From: an uncultured Hyphomicrobiales bacterium
GTDB taxonomy: Bacteria > Pseudomonadota > Alphaproteobacteria > Rhizobiales > Beijerinckiaceae
DNA length: 64,000 nt
Direction: 5' to 3'
Assembly (NCBI GenBank): GCA_903847605.1
Contig: CAINED010000013.1
Coordinates: 439,000 to 502,999 of the forward strand
Shown here: positions 35,539 to 43,971 of the stretch, in pieces
How the letters are laid out: the number at the start of each line of letters is the position of its first letter
How positions within the stretch are numbered: the first letter of the stretch is position 1
Made by a program: the position numbers and the translations under genes
The notes under the pieces: generated by a model
Told to the model about the DNA's origin: nothing
What the model saw: the letters and a program-made list of their open reading frames with translations, nothing else
Databases searched by the model: none

Positions 35539-35994
35539 ATGAATATTCGTGAGTTGGAAACTGCCAAACCATTTTCTGGGATTAATCGAGTTGATGCCTT
35601 CCCATGGCGGGCTATTCATAATTTTGCCGTTGCGGCCAGTGCAGCAATAATTTTGGCGGGATGCGCATCGTCGCATATGCGTCCGCATGTTGGGCAAGAT
35701 ATACGCGCAGTAATGACTGAAAATGGACCACTGGTAAATGCATTCGACATGGGTGACGGACGACGTGCCTTTCAATTTATGTGGGGGGGTACTCAGGTTG
35801 GAATTGCCCGAGTAGCAACTCCAAATGCTAGCGCAATATCTAACAACCAGGCATTGACTTCAAACGCGCCATTGCAAGCTAGTGGCGCGATAATTGGTAC
35901 AGGGTGTTTAATCACCTATATCGCTGATTGGAACAGTGGTCGCTCGGGTTGGATTGTCACGGAGTTTAAGTTCCCCAACCAGTTGGTCTGTTAG
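35539..35994 (+). CDS. Hypothetical lipoprotein in an A+T-rich segment
   Basis: About 151 residues. An unusually long N-terminal region (28 residues) precedes a hydrophobic stretch AVAASAAIILAGC with a lipobox (LAGC). The mature part contains MGDGRRAFQFMWGGTQ and two further cysteines (GTGCLITY; the C-terminal residue is Cys). I do not recognise the family. The gene and its flanks (about 35510-36060) are clearly richer in A and T and use different codons from neighbours, suggesting recent transfer. A run of seven G (35783-35789) sits inside the coding sequence and could slip. Confidence 0.65.
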   Translation: MNIRELETAKPFSGINRVDAFPWRAIHNFAVAASAAIILAGCASSHMRPHVGQDIRAVMTENGPLVNAFDMGDGRRAFQFMWGGTQVGIARVATPNASAISNNQALTSNAPLQASGAIIGTGCLITYIADWNSGRSGWIVTEFKFPNQLVC

Positions 35995-36062
35995 TGTTAG
36001 AACCTGAAGGGCCTTCATGATCCCATTCATTCCATATTTGCAACAACAAGTAACGTTAAGCC

Positions 36063-36962
36063 ATGTCACAGATCCAGCACTTATCCCACATCGGCTTTAT
36101 CGGTCTCGGCAATATCGGCTTGCCCATGACGCAGGTCTTGCTGAAAGCCGGTTTCAAGGTCAGCGGCTACAGTCTGACGAATATGGACAGGTTCGCTGAC
36201 GCAGGCGGGATGGCCGCATCATCGGCGGCGGATGTCGCGCGCCAGTGCAATATCATCCTGCAATGCCTGCCCGCAGCGCCGGCACTTGAAAGCGCAGTCT
36301 ACGGGCCGGAAGGCATTCTCGCCACGCTGCAGCCCGATAGCGTTGTCATCGAACTCTCTTCTTACGCGTTGAAGGACAAGGAGCGCTTGCGCGACGCCAT
36401 CGCAGGGAAGGGCGCGACGCTGCTCGATTGCGAACTCACCGCGCGCAATGCCGGCAAGACCGTGCTGGCGCGCGAGGAGGTCATCTTCGTCGGCGGCGAC
36501 GAGAAACTTGCGCAGGAGATGAAACCCATCTTCGATGCGCTGACGCCGCATCACCGCTACATGGGCGGCTTCGGCGCGACGCTGAAAGTGAAGACGGTCA
36601 ACAATCTTCTCGTCGGCGTGAATGCGATGGCGGCTGCCGAAGCGCTGGCGCTCGGCACGCGCGCTGGCCTCGATCCCGTGCTGCTCGCGGAGTTGCTGCC
36701 GATGGGCGCGGGCACATCCGCAAGTCTCGAAAACTACGGCCTCGCCATGGCCGAGAAGCGCTATGCCGATATCCTCACCGGCGAACTCGGCACGTTCAAC
36801 AAGTATTTTTCGCTGATCGAGGATCTCGCGAAATCCTGCGACGCGCCGACGCCGCTGACCGATATTTCCCGCGACTACTTCAATCGCGCGATGAATGACG
36901 GTCATGCGGCTCACGGCATTCAGGCGCTCTACGATGTCATGATGAAGGACGCGCAGAAATAA
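36063..36962 (+). CDS. Beta-hydroxyacid dehydrogenase family NAD(P)-dependent oxidoreductase
   Basis: About 299 residues, 3-hydroxyisobutyrate dehydrogenase-like. The Rossmann motif is GFIGLGNIGLPM (11-22). The catalytic lysine is probably Lys177 in KTVNN, following the family pattern K-x-x-N. The substrate-binding motif that normally reads DAPVSGG is here DCELTARNAG, so the substrate is not simple 3-hydroxyisobutyrate. The all-helical C-terminal dimer domain is intact. It lies just before the Rieske oxygenase genes (convergent with them) and may oxidise a hydroxyacid produced in the same pathway. Confidence 0.85.
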   Translation: MSQIQHLSHIGFIGLGNIGLPMTQVLLKAGFKVSGYSLTNMDRFADAGGMAASSAADVARQCNIILQCLPAAPALESAVYGPEGILATLQPDSVVIELSSYALKDKERLRDAIAGKGATLLDCELTARNAGKTVLAREEVIFVGGDEKLAQEMKPIFDALTPHHRYMGGFGATLKVKTVNNLLVGVNAMAAAEALALGTRAGLDPVLLAELLPMGAGTSASLENYGLAMAEKRYADILTGELGTFNKYFSLIEDLAKSCDAPTPLTDISRDYFNRAMNDGHAAHGIQALYDVMMKDAQK

Positions 36963-36980
36963 TTCTGCGCTCTCTCGCCA

Positions 36981-37469
36981 TCAGATCGGAATCACCAGCA
37001 GCGTATCTATTCGCCGCGATTCCAGCACGACGAGACGGTCCGCCAGTTTCAGCACGCCGTTGTCCTCGACGATGCGATCCATGTAGCGTCCGCAGTTGAA
37101 CAGCGACATGTTTCCGTCCGCCATGGTGCGGAACACCGCGAAATTCGATTGCGTGCGAATGCCATCGACAGCGACGGACAGGATTTTCAGCGCGCTGATG
37201 CTGTGATTGTAGGTGTGCGGCTCGAATATATTCGCCGTGCGCATCGCGGAGATGCGATCCGCCATCATGCCGCGTCCCTCGCAATAGACGAGGCAAACCG
37301 GCAATCCCAGCGACAGGTTTTCGCGTGACGTCACGCGATAAACGCCATCCCCGGTGAAGAAATCCGGCCATTGCTCCAGAGCGTCGTCGTCGATGCACTG
37401 CACGTAATCGGCGAACAGCGCTTCGATGCGCAGTCGGAGAGAGAGGTCGTTGGCGAGCGTTGTGGTCAT
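36981..37469 (-). CDS. Aromatic-ring-hydroxylating dioxygenase, beta subunit
   Basis: About 162 residues, the small structural subunit of an alpha3beta3 Rieske dioxygenase (NTF2-like fold). The ATG at 37469 has GGGAACC upstream. Family pattern: an early FFTGDGVYRVTSREN, central RTANIFEPHTYNHSIS and late YMDRIVEDNGVLKLADRLVVLESRRIDTLLVIPI. It is downstream of the alpha-subunit gene on the same strand, separated by 118 bases that contain an intergenic repeat element. It has no catalytic metal site of its own. Confidence 0.88.
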   Translation of the reverse strand: MTTTLANDLSLRLRIEALFADYVQCIDDDALEQWPDFFTGDGVYRVTSRENLSLGLPVCLVYCEGRGMMADRISAMRTANIFEPHTYNHSISALKILSVAVDGIRTQSNFAVFRTMADGNMSLFNCGRYMDRIVEDNGVLKLADRLVVLESRRIDTLLVIPI

Positions 37470-37480
37470 TTTGGTTCCCG

Positions 37481-37585
37481 GAGATGTCATCCCGGCCGGA
37501 GCGAAGCGAAGAGCCGGGATCGGTTGGGGACGGCATGATTGAATCGCGACCCCGGATAAAATGCTGCGCATTTTTCCGGGGTGAC
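37481..37585. repeat. Intergenic repeat element, family A copy 1
   Basis: It begins GAGATGTCATCCCGGCC, continues with GCGAAGCGA and a CGGGAT block, and ends in a near-perfect hairpin: CCCCGGATAAAATGC paired with GCATTTTTCCGGGG (37550-37582). The same order of blocks occurs at 54249-54350. It lies between the two dioxygenase subunit genes and may process or attenuate their shared transcript. Confidence 0.75.
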
Positions 37586-37587
37586 AA

Positions 37588-38841
37588 TTACACCCCCATC
37601 AGCTCCCGCCAGCCTTTCCAGAAACCGCGTACGGCGGCTTCGGTGACGCGCGAGCCTTCGGTGGGTTCGATGTTGCGACCGCCCATGGGCATGACGGTTT
37701 GCGCTGTGGGATCGGCTTTCGCCGCCGTCTGCACCCAGCCGCCCACGCAGCCGTCTTCCATTGAAATGAGACCGGCGGGCCCGACGAGATTGTTCACCTT
37801 GAGCCGCAGTTCCTGCATATCCACATCGTCGTCCTCGAAACCGAGGATCGTCCAGATCAATTCGCTCTTGTCGACGCCCTTGGGCACAAGCTGGCGCATG
37901 GCGAGCGCATTGAGAATCTGCTGCACGACGGTCGTCGGGAAAATCGTCTGGATGGCGTTCGTCGTGTAGTCGCCGAGCTCCAGCTTGTGCTCCATCATGC
38001 GCACATCCTGCAGCTTGTACTGATCCTTCAGCGAGCGCACCTGCTCCTTGCCGACAACATCATCGCTATCCTTGTTGCGCACGGTGTAGCTCAGATGATG
38101 CCAGCCATTGTCCGACAGCTTGATGCCGCCGCCCATCGTCGGGCGCACGACGCCGAACGTGTTGTGAAAGACGTGCAACAGGCTTGCGTGATAGGCGTCC
38201 TTGTTGTTCTCGACGTAAAGCTTCCAGTTATTCGGCAGCACCTGGCTGTGATAGCCGAGCACCTTCAGCTTCTTCGGAAACACGCGGTCGATGTTGGCGC
38301 AGAGTTCCGGGCCGATATAGTCGCGGAAGGGCGGCGTCCTGTCGGAGAAAGTGCCGAAGATCAGGCCGCGATACGTCTCGACGCGCAGGCGTTGCAGCCC
38401 GTTCTTCTTTAGATCGAATTCCGGATCGAGGCCGCCCTTGCCATTCACACCGCGGCGGAAGGCGACGCCAGTGAGGTTGCCGGCGAGGTCATAAACCCAG
38501 TTGTGATAGACGCAGGTCAGTTCCTGTACGTTGCCGCGCGGCTTGAAGCAGACGAGCGACCCCTTGTGCGCGCAGCGGTTGACCATGGCGTTGATGTTGC
38601 CGTCGCGGTCGCGCACGACGATGAGCGGCGCATCGCCAGCGAAGGTCGTCTTGAAGTCGCCGGGATTGGGAATTTCGCATTCGAGGCCGATGAAATTCCA
38701 CACCGGCCCCTGGAAGATGCGCTGCTGCTCAAGCGCATAGAGCGTCTCGTCCGTGTAGACGCGATAGGGCGTTTGCGAAGTGTCGCTGTGCGGCCATCGG
38801 AAATCCGTTTCGTGGCGTGCCGCGACGCTGCCGTCGTCCAT
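37588..38841 (-). CDS. Aromatic-ring-hydroxylating dioxygenase, alpha subunit (Rieske)
   Basis: About 417 residues. Start ATG at 38841 with GGGAGCG upstream. The N-terminal Rieske [2Fe-2S] domain has Cys90, His92 (NRCAHKG) and Cys110, His113 (LTCVYHNW). The catalytic domain has the mononuclear iron site ENNKDAYHASLLH with His217 and His222 and Asp214 as the electron bridge between clusters. It should add two hydroxyls, or one, to an aromatic ring. The beta subunit follows; ferredoxin and reductase genes are not in the window, so electrons must come from unlinked partners. The sequence is in the anthranilate/salicylate/benzoate-like range but the substrate is not determined. Confidence 0.92.
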   Translation of the reverse strand: MDDGSVAARHETDFRWPHSDTSQTPYRVYTDETLYALEQQRIFQGPVWNFIGLECEIPNPGDFKTTFAGDAPLIVVRDRDGNINAMVNRCAHKGSLVCFKPRGNVQELTCVYHNWVYDLAGNLTGVAFRRGVNGKGGLDPEFDLKKNGLQRLRVETYRGLIFGTFSDRTPPFRDYIGPELCANIDRVFPKKLKVLGYHSQVLPNNWKLYVENNKDAYHASLLHVFHNTFGVVRPTMGGGIKLSDNGWHHLSYTVRNKDSDDVVGKEQVRSLKDQYKLQDVRMMEHKLELGDYTTNAIQTIFPTTVVQQILNALAMRQLVPKGVDKSELIWTILGFEDDDVDMQELRLKVNNLVGPAGLISMEDGCVGGWVQTAAKADPTAQTVMPMGGRNIEPTEGSRVTEAAVRGFWKGWRELMGV

Positions 38842-38970
38842 CTTTTCGCTCCCGGGGTGCACGCGCCCTGCGAGCGCGTTTCATTCATGCCATTCTTAAA
38901 CAAACATGCGCGCATGAAAAAGGCCGCCAGCGAAATTCGCGGCGGCCCCAATTCGTTCAAGCGTTTCCGA

Positions 38971-39270
38971 TCACCACGGCGACCATGCGCCGAAACGGCC
39001 CGGCAAGGTCTCCGCACCGTAGCGGCTGCGATGGTGCAGATAGGCCGGGAAGTTATGCGCGGTGTCCATGGTGACGTAGCGCTGCATGCTGCCGACCGGC
39101 GGATATTTGCCGCTGTCGAGGAAGCTGCGCTGGGTGATGGTCAGCTGGCGCGGGTTCTTCTTTTTGCGGCTCTGCGCCTCGGCGCTCGCCACGGTCACGG
39201 CCAGCATGGCTGCCGAACTTGCGGCGATCACGAGTGTAGCAACGGCCCGCCGCCCAAAAACTCCCAACAT
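38971..39270 (-). CDS. Small exported hypothetical protein
   Basis: About 99 residues. The ATG at 39270 has GAGGA upstream; an ATG at 39282 is in frame. A signal peptide (MLGVFGRRAVATLVIAASSA, cleavage near SAEAQS) is followed by a basic stretch RKKKNPRQL and a short domain with LDSGKYPPVGSMQRYVTM, HNFPAYLHHRSRYG. I recognise no named family. It is probably periplasmic. It stands alone between two hypothetical/dioxygenase genes on the same strand. Confidence 0.65.
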   Translation of the reverse strand: MLGVFGRRAVATLVIAASSAAMLAVTVASAEAQSRKKKNPRQLTITQRSFLDSGKYPPVGSMQRYVTMDTAHNFPAYLHHRSRYGAETLPGRFGAWSPW

Positions 39271-39398
39271 GGACTTCCTCATTCGGTTCGAATCCAGAGC
39301 CTTACTTTACGCCGAAATTCGCCGCGCGCGACAGGAATCGAACGCCGGCGAGAAGATTTGGTTGCGGTGTGGCGAAATCGCCGGGGCGTGCCGGCCGG

Positions 39399-40253
39399 TC
39401 AGCGGCGGCGATTTTCCGCCTGCGCCAGCGTTCCCTTGAGCGGGAGGCCAGGGGCGGCAGTGGAAAGCCATTCCGGTTGCTTGCCCGGCGCGGCGGCATT
39501 GCGCACCTGCGCGCAATCGCGGCGTCGTTGGGTTTCGGTCGCTGCGAAATATTTGCCGAGGTCGCGGTCGTCGCCGGAAGAAAGGAGATCGAGCCGGTTG
39601 ATGGCGCAGACGAGGGCGTTGCGATCGACAGGCCGATCCGCCGTGCCGCAGCCGATGCCGGAAAAGCCGATGCCCGGCGCCTGCCTCGGCAGGCGGAAAC
39701 CGATGCAGGCAGTGAATTTTTCGCCTGTCTGCACTTGCAGGTCGGCCATTTCGACCTTGCCGAAACGGGTTTCGACCTGTCCGGGCAGGGCGGAGCGCGA
39801 AACCGCAGCCCCCGCTCGCGCCGCCAGCCGCGCCATGTCCGGGAAGAGCGCAACCGCAGGCTCCTGAACTTCGCCGTAGCGGCGGATTTCGATCCGCAGC
39901 CAGTTCCCCTTGCCAGGCTCTTCGGCGCCGAAAGATAGGGAATCCACGCGGTCGCCGTTCGTCTGGTGGCGGCGCGCGGAAAACTGGCGGGGTTCCGCGC
40001 CGAAGGCCTGCGAGGGCATGGCGTAAAGCTGGAAGGGCCGGACGATTTCGATCCATTCCGCGCGGGGGGCGGCAGGACGCTCGGGCGACTGGGTGGCGAA
40101 TTCCGGCGGGTCGAGCAGGAAGGCGGCGACGCCGGCCATCGCCGTCAGGGTGACGGCCGTTGCGAACAGGGTTTTCAGCACGCGCCTGCCGAAGCCCGGC
40201 AAACGCCTCAACGCTGGGCCGGACAGGTTTCCGGCCGTACTCGACACCGACAT
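39399..40253 (-). CDS. Hypothetical membrane-anchored periplasmic protein
   Basis: About 284 residues. The ATG at 40253 has GGGGAGCG upstream. A basic N-terminus (RRLPGFGRRVLKTLF) leads into one transmembrane helix (ATAVTLTAMAGVAAFLL), so the rest is likely periplasmic. Three or four cysteines (ACIGF, GIGCGT, LVCAIN, RDCAQV) could form disulfides. It has an alternating beta-like pattern but no domain I can name. It is divergent from asd across a 274-bp gap in which I see only short inverted repeats such as GCAT-TGCAAT-ATGC. Confidence 0.65.
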   Translation of the reverse strand: MSVSSTAGNLSGPALRRLPGFGRRVLKTLFATAVTLTAMAGVAAFLLDPPEFATQSPERPAAPRAEWIEIVRPFQLYAMPSQAFGAEPRQFSARRHQTNGDRVDSLSFGAEEPGKGNWLRIEIRRYGEVQEPAVALFPDMARLAARAGAAVSRSALPGQVETRFGKVEMADLQVQTGEKFTACIGFRLPRQAPGIGFSGIGCGTADRPVDRNALVCAINRLDLLSSGDDRDLGKYFAATETQRRRDCAQVRNAAAPGKQPEWLSTAAPGLPLKGTLAQAENRRR

Positions 40254-40527
40254 CGAACGCTCCCCGGCCACTTCTGGCGCAAGATCGACCGATAAAGTTT
40301 GAACGATGTCGTTGAGCGCAAAGTTACCAGCCGCCCGCCTTTTGCCCGAAAGGTGAATCGAACGTTAACAAGCGTTACGGCGCGACTTTCAGCGTTCGAT
40401 CGGCGCGCCGTCAACCGGAATCGTTTGACTTCCCGTCATGCGCATGTTTTGGAGCGCGCTGCATTGCAATATGCATCTGTCCGAGGGCTGCGCCGCGGGC
40501 GGAAGCCGACCATTCAGGATCGATATC

Positions 40528-41562
40528 ATGGCTTTCAAGGTCGCCATCGTCGGCGCCACAGGCAATGTGGGCCGGGAAATGCTGGACATTCTGGCGGAGC
40601 GCAAGTTTCCGGTGAGCGAGGTCGTCGCCCTCGCCTCGGCGCGGTCCATGGGCACGGAAGTCTCGTTCGGCGACAAGACATTGAAGTGCAAGCACCTCGA
40701 CACCTACGATTTCTCCGACACCGACATCTGCCTGATGTCGGCAGGCGGCGGCGTCTCCAAGGAGTGGTCGCCGAAGATCGGCGCGCTCGGCTGCGTCGTC
40801 ATCGATAATTCTTCCGCCTGGCGCTACGATTCCGACGTGCCGCTCGTCGTGCCGGAAGTGAATGCCGATGCGCTGAAGGATTTTTCGCGCCTCAACATCA
40901 TCGCAAATCCGAACTGCTCGACCGCGCAGCTCGTCGTCGCGCTGAAGCCGCTGCACGACAAGGCGAAGATCACGCGTGTCGTCGTTTCGACCTACCAGTC
41001 GGTGTCCGGCGCGGGCAAGGAAGCGATGGATGAATTGTTCTCGCAGACACGCGCCGTTTTCGTGTCCGATCCCGTCACGACGAAGAAGTTTCCCAAGCGC
41101 ATCGCCTTCAACCTCATTCCGCAGATCGACGTCTTCATGGAGGACGGCTACACCAAGGAAGAGTGGAAGATGATGGCGGAGACGAAGAAGATCCTCGATC
41201 CGAAGATCAAGCTCACCGCCACCTGCGTGCGCGTGCCCGTCTTCATTTCCCATTCGGAATCGGTCAACGTCGAGTTCGAAAATCCGATCACGCCTGAGGA
41301 AGCGCGCGAGATCCTGCGCAATGCGCCCGGCGTTCTCGTGATCGACAAGCGCGAGCCCGGCGGCTACATCACCCCGCACGAGGCGGCAGGAGAGGACGCG
41401 ACTTACGTTTCGCGCATTCGCGAGGATGCGACCGTCGAGAACGGCCTCGCCTTCTGGTGCGTGTCGGACAACCTGCGCAAGGGCGCGGCGCTGAACGCGA
41501 TCCAGATCGCCGAAGAGCTAGTGAAGCGCAAGCTGATCGTCGCGAAGAAGAAAGCGGCCTGA
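40528..41562 (+). CDS. asd: Aspartate-semialdehyde dehydrogenase
   Basis: About 344 residues. It reduces aspartyl phosphate to aspartate semialdehyde, the branch point to lysine/diaminopimelate, methionine and threonine. The ATG at 40528 follows TTCAGGA and opens MAFKVAIVGATGNVGREML, the NADP-binding motif. Active-site Cys130 lies in ANPNCSTAQL. A conserved block EKRIAFN-like (FPKRIAFNLIPQID) and the substrate-binding VRVPVFISHSESVN are present. It is followed by a strong terminator. It works in the same pathway as dapF at 46965. Confidence 0.96.
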   Translation: MAFKVAIVGATGNVGREMLDILAERKFPVSEVVALASARSMGTEVSFGDKTLKCKHLDTYDFSDTDICLMSAGGGVSKEWSPKIGALGCVVIDNSSAWRYDSDVPLVVPEVNADALKDFSRLNIIANPNCSTAQLVVALKPLHDKAKITRVVVSTYQSVSGAGKEAMDELFSQTRAVFVSDPVTTKKFPKRIAFNLIPQIDVFMEDGYTKEEWKMMAETKKILDPKIKLTATCVRVPVFISHSESVNVEFENPITPEEAREILRNAPGVLVIDKREPGGYITPHEAAGEDATYVSRIREDATVENGLAFWCVSDNLRKGAALNAIQIAEELVKRKLIVAKKKAA

Positions 41563-41585
41563 ATTCAATAGATTGAGATAAACCG

Positions 41586-41619
41586 GCCCGCTGCCCGCAA
41601 GGCGGCGGGCTTGTTTTTT
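41586..41619 (+). terminator. Rho-independent terminator of asd
   Basis: GCCCGCTGCC pairs with GGCGGCGGGC (one mismatch) around loop CGCAA and is followed by TTGTTTTTT. It lies 23 bases after the asd stop codon. Confidence 0.85.
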
Positions 41620-41667
41620 GGCGTACTTTCTATAAGTTGGGATGCAATTCTAGAATTGAGGTCCGCC

Positions 41668-41916
41668 ATGGGCATCAGCATCAAGAACGACGAGGTCGAG
41701 AAGATGGCGCGCGCACTGGCGCAGCGCCATGGAGTCGGCCTGACCGAGATTATCCATGAAGCGCTCAGGGAGAAGATGGAGCGCGAAGAGAGAAAGCCGA
41801 GTTTGGCCGAGCGCATCAAGCCGATTCAGGACCGGATCGCGTCGTATCCGCCGACGGGCCTGAAGGCGGACAAAGCATTCTTCGACTGGATCAATGGCGA
41901 AGACGAGAGAAAGTAG
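41668..41916 (+). CDS. VapB/PSK-type antitoxin
   Basis: About 82 residues. ATG at 41668 with GAGG upstream. The N-terminal half (MGISIKNDEVEKMARALAQRHGVGLTEII) matches the Rv0623/PSK transcription-factor-type antitoxins (PF07704), with a short ribbon-helix-helix-like DNA-binding part; the C-terminal half is charged and would wrap the toxin (DKAFFDWING). Its stop is 2 bases before the toxin start. Autoregulation of the pair is the norm; the upstream ATTCTAGAAT (41647-41656) is a perfect 10-bp palindrome and a possible operator. Confidence 0.8.
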   Translation: MGISIKNDEVEKMARALAQRHGVGLTEIIHEALREKMEREERKPSLAERIKPIQDRIASYPPTGLKADKAFFDWINGEDERK

Positions 41917-41918
41917 CC

Positions 41919-42338
41919 ATGGTCGTTGTAGACGCTTCTGCGCTGGTGGCGATCATTTGCGCCGAAGCCGACGCAGACACGCTTCTCAATGCCATTGAGA
42001 CAGCGCCGGACAGCGTCGCGTTTCGCAAGGTATCGGAGATTTCGATTTGGGAAGCGGCATGTGCGGTCAGCCGCATCAAACGTGTTTCCAGACCGCAGGC
42101 GCTACTTGAAGTTGAAAATTTTCTGAGGGCAGCGTCGATTTCGCGTGCGGCGGCAGACGAGCATGTCACGCGAATTGCCGTGGATGCCGCCGAGCGCTAC
42201 GGGGCGGGCAATATTCAAGGAAATCCTGCGATCCTGAATCTCGGCGACTGCTTTTCCTACGCCACCGCGCGTTATTTCTCGGCGAGACTCATCTGCAAGG
42301 GCGAGGACTTTCGTCGCACGGATATCGAGATCGCCTAG
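41919..42338 (+). CDS. VapC-type PIN-domain toxin ribonuclease
   Basis: About 139 residues, full length for VapC. The PIN-domain acidic residues are visible: Asp5 in VVVDASALVAI, a glutamate in SIWEAA and an aspartate in LGDCFSYA, with a final conserved region LICKGEDFRRTDI. Such toxins cut tRNA or rRNA when their antitoxin is degraded. Directly downstream of the antitoxin gene, so this is one two-gene operon inserted after asd. Confidence 0.87.
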   Translation: MVVVDASALVAIICAEADADTLLNAIETAPDSVAFRKVSEISIWEAACAVSRIKRVSRPQALLEVENFLRAASISRAAADEHVTRIAVDAAERYGAGNIQGNPAILNLGDCFSYATARYFSARLICKGEDFRRTDIEIA

Positions 42339-42341
42339 CGT

Positions 42342-42677
42342 TCAATCCAGCGCGCTCAAATCCAGCGGTCTGATGGCGCCCATCCAGATCGCGCGGTCGC
42401 GATGATCGACGAGCGCATTTTCCGTATTCGGATGCGAGAAGATTGTGAGGCCGTCGCGGTTCATTGCGAGCCAGGTGAGCACCGGCCCCACCTTCTCCGG
42501 CGGCACGGTTAGCTGGCAGCTCCAGTCGGGATGCGGTCCCACCGGGCGTTCGTGCATCCTGCCCATTCTTATGCCGAAAATTTCGCTGCAGCGCGTGCAG
42601 ACGGCGCGCGCCTTCTCCACGCTCGCCGCGTCGAAATAGACGTGGGCATGGAATGACGGGAATTCGTTCTCGTTCAT
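42342..42677 (-). CDS. DOPA 4,5-dioxygenase-family protein
   Basis: About 111 residues from ATG at 42677 (TTGGAGCG upstream). It matches the short DOPA 4,5-dioxygenase family (PF08883): FHAHVYFD at the N-terminus, RPVGPHPDWSCQL in the middle and FSHPNTENALVDH near the end, with three conserved histidines likely to bind iron. Fungal and plant relatives cleave catechol-type rings such as DOPA; bacterial members are mostly uncharacterised. The toxin gene at 41919 converges on it with 3 bases between. Cytoplasmic. Confidence 0.82.
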   Translation of the reverse strand: MNENEFPSFHAHVYFDAASVEKARAVCTRCSEIFGIRMGRMHERPVGPHPDWSCQLTVPPEKVGPVLTWLAMNRDGLTIFSHPNTENALVDHRDRAIWMGAIRPLDLSALD

Positions 42678-42807
42678 GCTGCGCTCCAAGGGGTCATGCG
42701 CCAATGTATTTGGCCGGCGTGCCTGGGCAAGCTCGTGCGCCGGTTCTTGCTAATGCGGCTGATTTCATGTGAATTCGGATTCAACAAAACGCAACGAAGG
42801 AAACGCC

Positions 42808-43971
42808 ATGTCGCTCGCCGAAGCCCGCCGCAAACGCATCCTCACCACGCATGTCGGCTCGCTGCCGCGCCCGGCCGCGTTGAGCGAACTCATGGTCGCG
42901 CGCATGGACGGGCGGACGGTCGATCAGGCGAAATACGACGCGACCGTGCGCAAGGCCGTGAAGGATTGCGTCGACTGGCAGGCGAAATGCGGCATCGATA
43001 TCGTCAGCGATGGCGAGCAATCGAAGACCGGCTTCTTCGCCTATGTGAAGGAACGTGTCGGCGGCGTCGAGCCGCGTTCGGCCGGCGCGAAAGGCCGCGA
43101 CCACACCAAGGAGATCGACGCCTTTCCCGACTTTTATGCCGCGGGACATTCGGGCACGCAGCCGGCGGGTTCGCAATGCACGGGTCCCATGAAATACACC
43201 GGCATGGAAATTCTCAAGGCCGATCTTGAAAATCTGAAGGCGGCCGTCGCCGGTCACGACTTCGCCGACGTCTTCATCCCCGCAGCGTCCGTTGGCACGG
43301 TCGAGGGCGCGGTCGTCAACATGCATTACAAGACCGAGGACGAGTTTCTGGAAGCCTGCGCCGAAACGATGCGCGTCGAATACGAAGCGATCGCCGCGGC
43401 GGGCTTTTCCGTGCAGCTCGACGACCCGCGTCTTGCCATGCACTACATGCTCAATCCCGACATGACGATCGAGCAAGCGCGCAAATGGGCGTGGCGGCGC
43501 GTTGAAGCCATGAACCACTCGATCCGCAACATTCCGGCCGAGCGGGTAAGGCATCATACCTGTTACGGCATCAACATGGGCCCGCGCACGCACGACATGG
43601 AGATGAAGCATCTCATCGACATCATTCTGGGCATCAACGCGAATTATTATTCGTTCGAATACGGCAATCCGCGCCACGAGCATGAATGGAAGATCTGGGG
43701 CGACGTGCATATGAAGGAGGACAAGGTCCTGCTTCCGGGCGTCGTCACGCACGCCAGCGTGCTCGTCGAACATCCCGAACTCGTCGCCGAGCGCATCTGC
43801 CGCTTCGCCAGCGTCGTCGGCAAGGAGAATGTCATCGCCTCGACCGATTGCGGCTTTGCTTCGACGCCTCGCGCCGTGCCTGAAGTGATCGACTCCATCG
43901 TCGAAGCCAAGCTGAAGAGCCTCGCGGAAGGCGCGCGCCTCGCGACGAAACAGCTTTACGGCGGTAAATGA
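42808..43971 (+). CDS. MetE C-terminal-like cobalamin-independent methyltransferase
   Basis: About 387 residues, equal to only the catalytic C-terminal half of MetE. ATG at 42808 with GAAGGA upstream. The zinc ligands are all recognisable: His and Cys in HHTCYG, Glu in YYSFEYGNP and Cys in STDCGF. The start TTHVGSLPRP is typical of the family. Stand-alone proteins of this type are often annotated as 5-methyltetrahydropteroyltriglutamate-homocysteine methyltransferase but many act on other methyl donors or acceptors, including demethylation in aromatic catabolism. It overlaps the next gene by 4 bases. Confidence 0.85.
   Translation: MSLAEARRKRILTTHVGSLPRPAALSELMVARMDGRTVDQAKYDATVRKAVKDCVDWQAKCGIDIVSDGEQSKTGFFAYVKERVGGVEPRSAGAKGRDHTKEIDAFPDFYAAGHSGTQPAGSQCTGPMKYTGMEILKADLENLKAAVAGHDFADVFIPAASVGTVEGAVVNMHYKTEDEFLEACAETMRVEYEAIAAAGFSVQLDDPRLAMHYMLNPDMTIEQARKWAWRRVEAMNHSIRNIPAERVRHHTCYGINMGPRTHDMEMKHLIDIILGINANYYSFEYGNPRHEHEWKIWGDVHMKEDKVLLPGVVTHASVLVEHPELVAERICRFASVVGKENVIASTDCGFASTPRAVPEVIDSIVEAKLKSLAEGARLATKQLYGGK

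Noticed and set aside
42705-42807. Cobalamin or SAM riboswitch before the MetE-like gene
   Set aside because: The leader is only about 100 bases and lacks any conserved riboswitch core I could recognise.
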